From Pseudarthrobacter sp. ATCC 49987 (GTDB taxonomy: Bacteria > Actinomycetota > Actinomycetes > Actinomycetales > Micrococcaceae): a DNA stretch of 64,000 bases. A model generated the notes under the pieces. The model had not been told where the DNA came from. It saw only the letters and a list, made by a program, of their open reading frames with translations, and made no database searches. Made by a program: the position numbers and the translations under genes. Below, piece after piece: positions 60,034 to 64,000 of the stretch; the stretch's first letter is position 1, and each line of letters opens with the position of its first letter. Location: the NCBI RefSeq assembly GCF_009928425.1, contig NZ_JAABNS010000001.1, positions 1,054,001 to 1,118,000 on the forward strand, read 5' to 3'.

Positions 60034-60450
60034 CTCGTCGGCGACCGTGGCCCCGGGGTTGATCCAGTGCAGCACGCCGAGGCTGCCGCCGGTGATCAGC
60101 AGCGCCACCAGGATGACGATCAGGCCGTTGAGGTGGTCGCGCTTGAGCCGGTGGCGTTCGGTGATCTTGAAGGTCAGCCTCCGGTTCAGCGCCGTGTTCA
60201 TCAGGGACGTGAGGATGAGGGCTGTCGCGTTGGCCGGCTGCGAACCGAGGTACGGCCGGAGGAAGGCATAGAGCGCCAGCGACGTCACCGTGCAGACAAT
60301 GCCGACGCCTGTGAACCTCAGCAGCTGCCGGACCAGCGGGTAGCGGAGGATGCCGCGGTGCCGCCGGGGAGCAGGAGGCCGGCCCGGGGCAGGGGCAGGG
60401 GCAGGGGCAGGAGCGGGGGCAGGGGAGTGCTGCTCGAGCTGGGCATCCAT
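59881..60450 (-). CDS. GtrA-like membrane protein
   Basis: A 189-residue protein with four membrane segments typical of the GtrA family, which helps move lipid-linked sugars for cell-envelope glycosylation. The core is LVRQLLRFTGVGIVCTVTSLALYAFL, PANATALILTSLMNTALNRRLTF and AVRFTLLRHWIFRRARH. The N-terminus has a Pro-Ala repeat (about residues 10-22) encoded by GGGGCA-type hexamers. It starts 4 nt after the DUF1684 gene. The C-terminal 15-20 residues overlap the desulfurase tail. Confidence 0.87.
   Translation of the reverse strand: MDAQLEQHSPAPAPAPAPAPAPGRPPAPRRHRGILRYPLVRQLLRFTGVGIVCTVTSLALYAFLRPYLGSQPANATALILTSLMNTALNRRLTFKITERHRLKRDHLNGLIVILVALLITGGSLGVLHWINPGATVADELWTTTISGFAATAVRFTLLRHWIFRRARHRYAPGLPYQISSLWGPRTSIK
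60386..60425. repeat. Hexamer tandem repeat (GGGGCA)n in the GtrA-like gene
   Basis: About 6.7 units of 6 bp, one of them diverged, encoding the Pro-Ala repeat on the minus strand. Changes in unit number would keep the frame. Confidence 0.8.
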
Positions 60451-60454
60451 CCGC

Positions 60455-61129
60455 TCAGTACAGCTCGCCGGCAGGGATCTCCACGGCCAGACGGTTGGAC
60501 GGGCCCGCGAGGGGGCATGCCCACGCCTCGTTGTAGGCACAGGACGGGTTGTAGGCGAAGTTGAAATCAACGACGAACTCGGCCTCCGGGCCCGAACCCT
60601 GCACGCCGTGGAAGGCGCCCTTGATGGTGTCCAGCAGGTAGCGCCCGGCGCCGTAGCTGCCGCCGGGCTGTCCCGCCGTGGCGTCACGGAACGGCACAAA
60701 GATGCCGCCGCCGTATCCATGGAGTTTCCAGACGGCGAGCTGGCCCAGTTCCGGCAGATCGAAAGTGCCCAGCCGGACAAACCGGACCACACCGTCGGTG
60801 CCGGTCTCAACATTCATTTCCCGCCCCGCGCCCTCGCCCGTCAGCGGGATGTGGAAGCGGTAGATCGGGTCGTAGTCCGCCGTCTTCAGGCCGCCGAAGC
60901 TGGACTTGGCAGCCGCGGTCAGCGGCGAGGCCGGGTGCGTGCCGAACATCCGGTCCCGCTCCTGGCGCCAGTACGAATGGGCCTCGGCCGGGTCCTCCGC
61001 AGCGATCTTCCGCACGTTGGCGTAAAGCGCAAAGGTCCGGAGCCGCCAGTCCGCGATGTCGACGGCGGAGATGTCCGCCACGCTGTCATGGGCCCCGAAA
61101 TCCCGGGAGCCAAAATCCTGATCCGCCAT
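60455..61129 (-). CDS. DUF1684 family protein
   Basis: A 224-residue cytoplasmic protein of unknown function. The family signature is at the C-terminus: FVVDFNFAYNPSCAYNEAWACPLAGPSNRLAVEIPAGE; earlier DWRLRTFALYANVRK and WRQERDRMFGTHPASPL match the family start. The ATG at 61129 is fixed by TACGCT ending six bases before it. It is followed within 4 nt by the GtrA-like gene. Confidence 0.9.
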   Translation of the reverse strand: MADQDFGSRDFGAHDSVADISAVDIADWRLRTFALYANVRKIAAEDPAEAHSYWRQERDRMFGTHPASPLTAAAKSSFGGLKTADYDPIYRFHIPLTGEGAGREMNVETGTDGVVRFVRLGTFDLPELGQLAVWKLHGYGGGIFVPFRDATAGQPGGSYGAGRYLLDTIKGAFHGVQGSGPEAEFVVDFNFAYNPSCAYNEAWACPLAGPSNRLAVEIPAGELY

Positions 61130-61135
61130 GTCCCC

Positions 61136-61141
61136 AGCGTA
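61136..61141 (-). promoter_or_regulatory. Leaderless -10 element of the DUF1684 gene
   Basis: TACGCT on the minus strand, 6 nt before ATG 61129. Confidence 0.65.
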
Positions 61142-61202
61142 TCCCGCTTTGCCCGCGGCAAATCGCGCCGCCGGCGGCGGGTCCCGGGCGCCGACCTGGC
61201 CG

Positions 61203-61208
61203 TAGACT
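61203..61208 (+). promoter_or_regulatory. Leaderless -10 element of the M20 peptidase gene
   Basis: TAGACT ending 7 nt before ATG 61216. Confidence 0.6.
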
Positions 61209-61215
61209 TTCGCGC

Positions 61216-62565
61216 ATGCAGACCACCTCCGCACCGCCCGTCAGCCGCGCTGCCGCCGCACTGGCAGAACTCGTGCGGTTCCGCACAGTCTCCTCCCGGC
61301 TGGAGCACGAGGTGGACACCGGCGAATTCGACGGCTTCATCGCCGCGCTGGCCCGGCTGTATCCCGCTGTCCACGCCGCCCTGGACCTCGAACGCGTCGA
61401 TGGCCACGCGCTGCTGTACCGCTGGCCAGGTACCGGCCCGGACGCTGCGGCGCGCCCGGCTGTGCTGATGGCACACTACGACGTCGTCCCGGCCGGCGAT
61501 CCGGACGGCTGGACCCGGCCGCCGTTTTCCGGGCACAACGACGGCACCTACCTGTGGGGCCGCGGGACCCTCGATGACAAGGGGCAGCTGGTCGCCGTCA
61601 TGGAAGCAGCGGAAACCCTGCTCACGGCAGGGTTCGCCCCCGCCCACGACCTTTACTTCTCCTTCGGCAACAACGAGGAGACCGCCGGGAACAGCGCAGC
61701 GGCCGCGGCGGAACTGCTGGCCGGCCGGGGCGTGAAACCCTGGCTCGTGCTGGACGAGGGCGGCGCCGTCGCCGGCGGGGCCTTCCCGGGCGTGACCCGG
61801 CCGGCCGCCGTCGTCGGAGTGGCCGAAAAGGGGATCCTGGACGTGGAACTGCTGACCAGGGATCCCGGCGGCCACGCCTCCACCCCGCCCCGGATGGGCG
61901 CCACGGCGCGGCTGGCCCGCGCCATCACCCGGATCGAACGCAGCCCCTTCCCGCAGTCGCTGCCGGACGTGACCGCGGAAATGCTCCGGCGCTTCGGCCC
62001 GCACGTCCCCGCTCCCATGCGGGCGGTGTTCGGCAGGCTGTCCGTGTTCCGGGCCCCGGTGACGCTGCTCTTTGGCCGGATGGGAAACGAGACCAACGCG
62101 ATGACCCGCACCACCGTCGCCATCACCACGCTGGAGGGCAGCGCCGCAGCCAACGTCCTGGCCGCGACGGCCCGGGCGAATGCCAACATCCGGGTGGCCG
62201 TGGGGGAAACCGTTGAGGGGACTGTGGAGCGGCTGCGGCGGATCATCAGGGACCCGAAGGTCGAGTTGCGCGTCGTGGAGGGCAACGACCCGTCGCCGGT
62301 CTCGGCCCACTCCGGGGCGCAGTGGCAGCTGCTGGAGGGCTGCATTGCCAAGGCCTTCCCGGAGGCGCTCGTCACGCCGTACATCATGATGGGCGGCACG
62401 GATTCGCGCCGCTTCACCGGCATCTGTGACGCCGTCTACCGCTTCGCCCCGTTCTATATGGATGCCGAGGCGCGGGGCTCCATCCACGCCGTCGACGAGA
62501 AGATTGCACTGGAGACCCTGGAACGCGGCGTCGGCTTCTACGAAACGCTGATCCGGGAACTCTGA
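61216..62565 (+). CDS. M20 family metallopeptidase (carboxypeptidase S / PM20D1-like)
   Basis: A 449-residue di-zinc hydrolase. Metal and catalytic motifs are LMAHYDVVPAGD, GRGTLDDKGQLVAVMEAAE, FGNNEETAGNSA and the late GGTDSRRF, with DPGGHASTPP in the dimerisation-domain junction. The overall pattern is closest to carboxypeptidase S and PM20D1, which cleave C-terminal residues or N-acyl amino acids. No signal peptide is visible, so it probably works on peptides or amides in the cytoplasm. Confidence 0.92.
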   Translation: MQTTSAPPVSRAAAALAELVRFRTVSSRLEHEVDTGEFDGFIAALARLYPAVHAALDLERVDGHALLYRWPGTGPDAAARPAVLMAHYDVVPAGDPDGWTRPPFSGHNDGTYLWGRGTLDDKGQLVAVMEAAETLLTAGFAPAHDLYFSFGNNEETAGNSAAAAAELLAGRGVKPWLVLDEGGAVAGGAFPGVTRPAAVVGVAEKGILDVELLTRDPGGHASTPPRMGATARLARAITRIERSPFPQSLPDVTAEMLRRFGPHVPAPMRAVFGRLSVFRAPVTLLFGRMGNETNAMTRTTVAITTLEGSAAANVLAATARANANIRVAVGETVEGTVERLRRIIRDPKVELRVVEGNDPSPVSAHSGAQWQLLEGCIAKAFPEALVTPYIMMGGTDSRRFTGICDAVYRFAPFYMDAEARGSIHAVDEKIALETLERGVGFYETLIREL

Positions 62566-62582
62566 GCGGCCCCATGTCCCGT

Positions 62583-62588
62583 TACGCT
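62583..62588 (+). promoter_or_regulatory. Leaderless -10 element of the 62595 lipoprotein
   Basis: TACGCT ending 6 nt before ATG 62595; it selects this ATG over ATG 62574. Confidence 0.65.
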
Positions 62589-62594
62589 GGCACC

Positions 62595-63419
62595 ATGACT
62601 GGGACGGATACCTTCCGGCGGACGCCGGCCCGCGGCGTTCGCATCGCTGCTGCCCTGGCGCTCGCCGCCGCCGCACTTTCCGGCTGCAGCAGTGAAAGCA
62701 AGGGCACCCCCGCCTGGACGGCGGACGGCAGTGCGGGCGCCAGCGCAGCGGCCTCCCCGGCCGGCCCGTCCGCGGCCGGCACGAGCCCGGGCGCCTCGCC
62801 AGGGTCCACCGCCTCCACCTCGGCGTCACCCGGCTCGACGGCGGCGGCCTGGAAGGTTTTCACCGATCCGGCGAAGACCGTCAGTTTTGAACTGCCGCAG
62901 GAGTGGATCGCCCAGTCGGTAACCCCCGGGCAGGGAACCCTGCCCGGGGCACTGAAGATCGAGGTTAAGGACGCCGACGGCGGTTATCTTGCCACCCTGC
63001 AGACCGGCCTCCAGCCGACCCCCGCCGCGGCCTGTCCGGACGACGCCGCGAAACCGTATGTCGTCGTCAACAGCGTCCCGGTTGACCTGCCGCACCGCGG
63101 CGGGGACGGCACCATCGACCCCCGGGTGGTGTTCCGGGTGATCCAGGGCTACAAATACTTTGGCTCCTACGGCATCACCAACATCGTCGGCGGCACGGAC
63201 GGAAAATCCTGCGTGCTCCAGAACCTGGTCCGCGGCCCCGAGGGCAAGGGCGACTATTCCTTCGGTGACCTGACGGAGCTGAGGGCGTTCGCCACGGACC
63301 AGAAGGTTGCGCCGGCCAAGGCTTTCGACACCCTCGACCAGGCCGCCAAATACGTCAACGAAGGCTCAGAATTCGCCAACGTCCAGCGGATGCTAATGTC
63401 TCTGAAGATCAAAAACTAG
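62595..63419 (+). CDS. Lipoprotein of unknown function
   Basis: A 274-residue exported protein. The signal sequence GVRIAAALALAAAALSGC ends in lipobox LSGC, followed by a Ser/Ala/Gly/Pro-rich linker of about 50 residues and a soluble domain (about 90-274) with WKVFTDPAKTVSFELPQEWIAQSV, which resembles the PsbP/LpqN-type start seen in actinobacterial lipoproteins. Two cysteines (AACPDD and SCVLQN) may pair. Function unknown. Confidence 0.82.
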   Translation: MTGTDTFRRTPARGVRIAAALALAAAALSGCSSESKGTPAWTADGSAGASAAASPAGPSAAGTSPGASPGSTASTSASPGSTAAAWKVFTDPAKTVSFELPQEWIAQSVTPGQGTLPGALKIEVKDADGGYLATLQTGLQPTPAAACPDDAAKPYVVVNSVPVDLPHRGGDGTIDPRVVFRVIQGYKYFGSYGITNIVGGTDGKSCVLQNLVRGPEGKGDYSFGDLTELRAFATDQKVAPAKAFDTLDQAAKYVNEGSEFANVQRMLMSLKIKN

Positions 63420-63492
63420 TCCCGCACCGCCCTGACACAACCGGGCCGGGAGCGGCGACTTTCCCCGCCGTTGCCTCACACCCCGGAGATAC

Positions 63493-64000
63493 ATGGAACG
63501 CTCTGTAGCCGCCCGCATGGCCTTCAAGACCGTGGCCGACACCAAGGTCGCCCTGGCGGTGTCCGTGGCACGCAACCCCGGTTACAGCGGTTTCGTCGAG
63601 TCACTGTCCGTCACCTCCGGCGGCGAAGATGTCCCGCTCACGGAGCTCTCGGACCACCACGGCGGCCGCTTCCACTACATGGAATTCGCGGAGCCCACAG
63701 AAGTGTTTGTGGAGTACACGGCCAGCGTCAGCGGCTTCGCGGTGCCGGAGGAACCCCGGCTGATGGAGCTCATCCGCTACGTCCGGCCGAGCCGGTACGC
63801 CGAGTCCGACCGGCTCCTGCCGTCCGCCTACGCCGAATTCGGCGGCCTGCAGGGCACGGAGCTGGTGCATGCCGTGCGCAATTGGGTCTTCAGCGAATTG
63901 CGCTACATCAGCGGATCCTCACGCGGGACCGACGGCGCCGTCGAGACGCTGCTGCACCGCCGCGGGGTCTGCCGCGACTTCGCCCACCTGGCGATCGCGC
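63493..64000 (+). CDS. Transglutaminase-like protein, 3'-truncated by the window
   Basis: 169 codons are present, with no stop before base 64,000. The N-terminal part resembles the immunoglobulin-like domain of bacterial transglutaminase-like proteins (VEYTASVSGFAVPEEPRLMELIRYVRPSRYAESDRL). The catalytic domain begins at VRNWVFSELRYISGSSRGTDGAVETLLHRRGVCRDFAHLAIA, with the nucleophile in GVCRDFAHL; the histidine and aspartate lie beyond the end. Members are thiol hydrolases or peptidases. GGAG stands five bases before the ATG. Confidence 0.88.
   Translation, partial: MERSVAARMAFKTVADTKVALAVSVARNPGYSGFVESLSVTSGGEDVPLTELSDHHGGRFHYMEFAEPTEVFVEYTASVSGFAVPEEPRLMELIRYVRPSRYAESDRLLPSAYAEFGGLQGTELVHAVRNWVFSELRYISGSSRGTDGAVETLLHRRGVCRDFAHLAIA

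Noticed and set aside
60919..62829. 636-codon minus-strand frame opposite the M20 peptidase
   Set aside because: Shadow frame spanning two genes and two promoters; no domain seen.

Overview
The window is a 64 kb piece of a high-GC actinobacterial chromosome. The gene content (NucS mismatch endonuclease, DUF3039/helicase pair, DUF2017, DUF2550, a short epsilon subunit of ATP synthase, the murI-MBL-rph-rdgB block) and the protein sequences look like Micrococcaceae, most likely Arthrobacter sensu lato (Arthrobacter, Pseudarthrobacter or Paenarthrobacter). No rRNA, tRNA, CRISPR array, prophage or transposase was found. The first and last genes (atpA and a transglutaminase-like gene) run off the window.

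Layout. 0-4 kb: end of the ATP synthase operon (atpA', atpG, atpD, atpC) and a DUF2550 gene. 4-8 kb: an esterase and an aminoacyl-phosphatidylglycerol-synthase-like gene that carries a frameshift. 8-22 kb: cold-shock protein, nucS, hydrolase, AI-2E-family permease, a large membrane protein of unknown function, CnoX-like co-chaperone, old yellow enzyme, an ABC exporter pair, nagB, DUF3039 and an SF2 helicase. 22-31 kb: NAD salvage (pncB-pncA) divergent from clpS-DUF2017, then a rifampicin-monooxygenase-like gene with an upstream rifamycin-associated-element-like site, then murI-MBL-rph-rdgB. 31-43 kb: DedA protein, BRCT exonuclease, DUF4395, ADP-ribosylglycohydrolase-like gene, DUF202 pair, aquaporin, sbcDC, MFS transporter. 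42-47 kb: IclR regulator divergent from a two-component flavin monooxygenase (hpaC-hpaB type) and an MHS-family transporter, probably an aromatic-acid utilisation unit. 47-54 kb: an E1alpha-E1beta-lipoyl-protein-hydrolase operon resembling a split acetoin-dehydrogenase-type complex, an amino acid permease and an Lrp regulator. 54-60 kb: NrtR-like regulator, nadA-nadB-nadC and a cysteine desulfurase, all with overlapping stop/start codons. 60-64 kb: GtrA, DUF1684, an M20 peptidase, a lipoprotein and the transglutaminase-like gene.

Two themes cross the window. First, at least 17 genes have a TANNNT -10 hexamer ending exactly 6-7 nt before the start codon, the architecture of leaderless mRNAs; this fixes several start codons and gives a 37-bp divergent leaderless promoter between pncB and clpS. 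Second, NAD metabolism appears twice: salvage at 23-25 kb, and de novo synthesis at 54-60 kb under a NrtR-type regulator preceded by a near-perfect 23-bp palindrome. The most notable accessory item is the rox-like gene with its RAE-like site, sitting inside an otherwise conserved actinobacterial housekeeping block. Two reading-frame breaks (about 7,574 and about 53,882) could each be repaired by adding one base to a homopolymer, so sequence error must be excluded before calling either gene broken.
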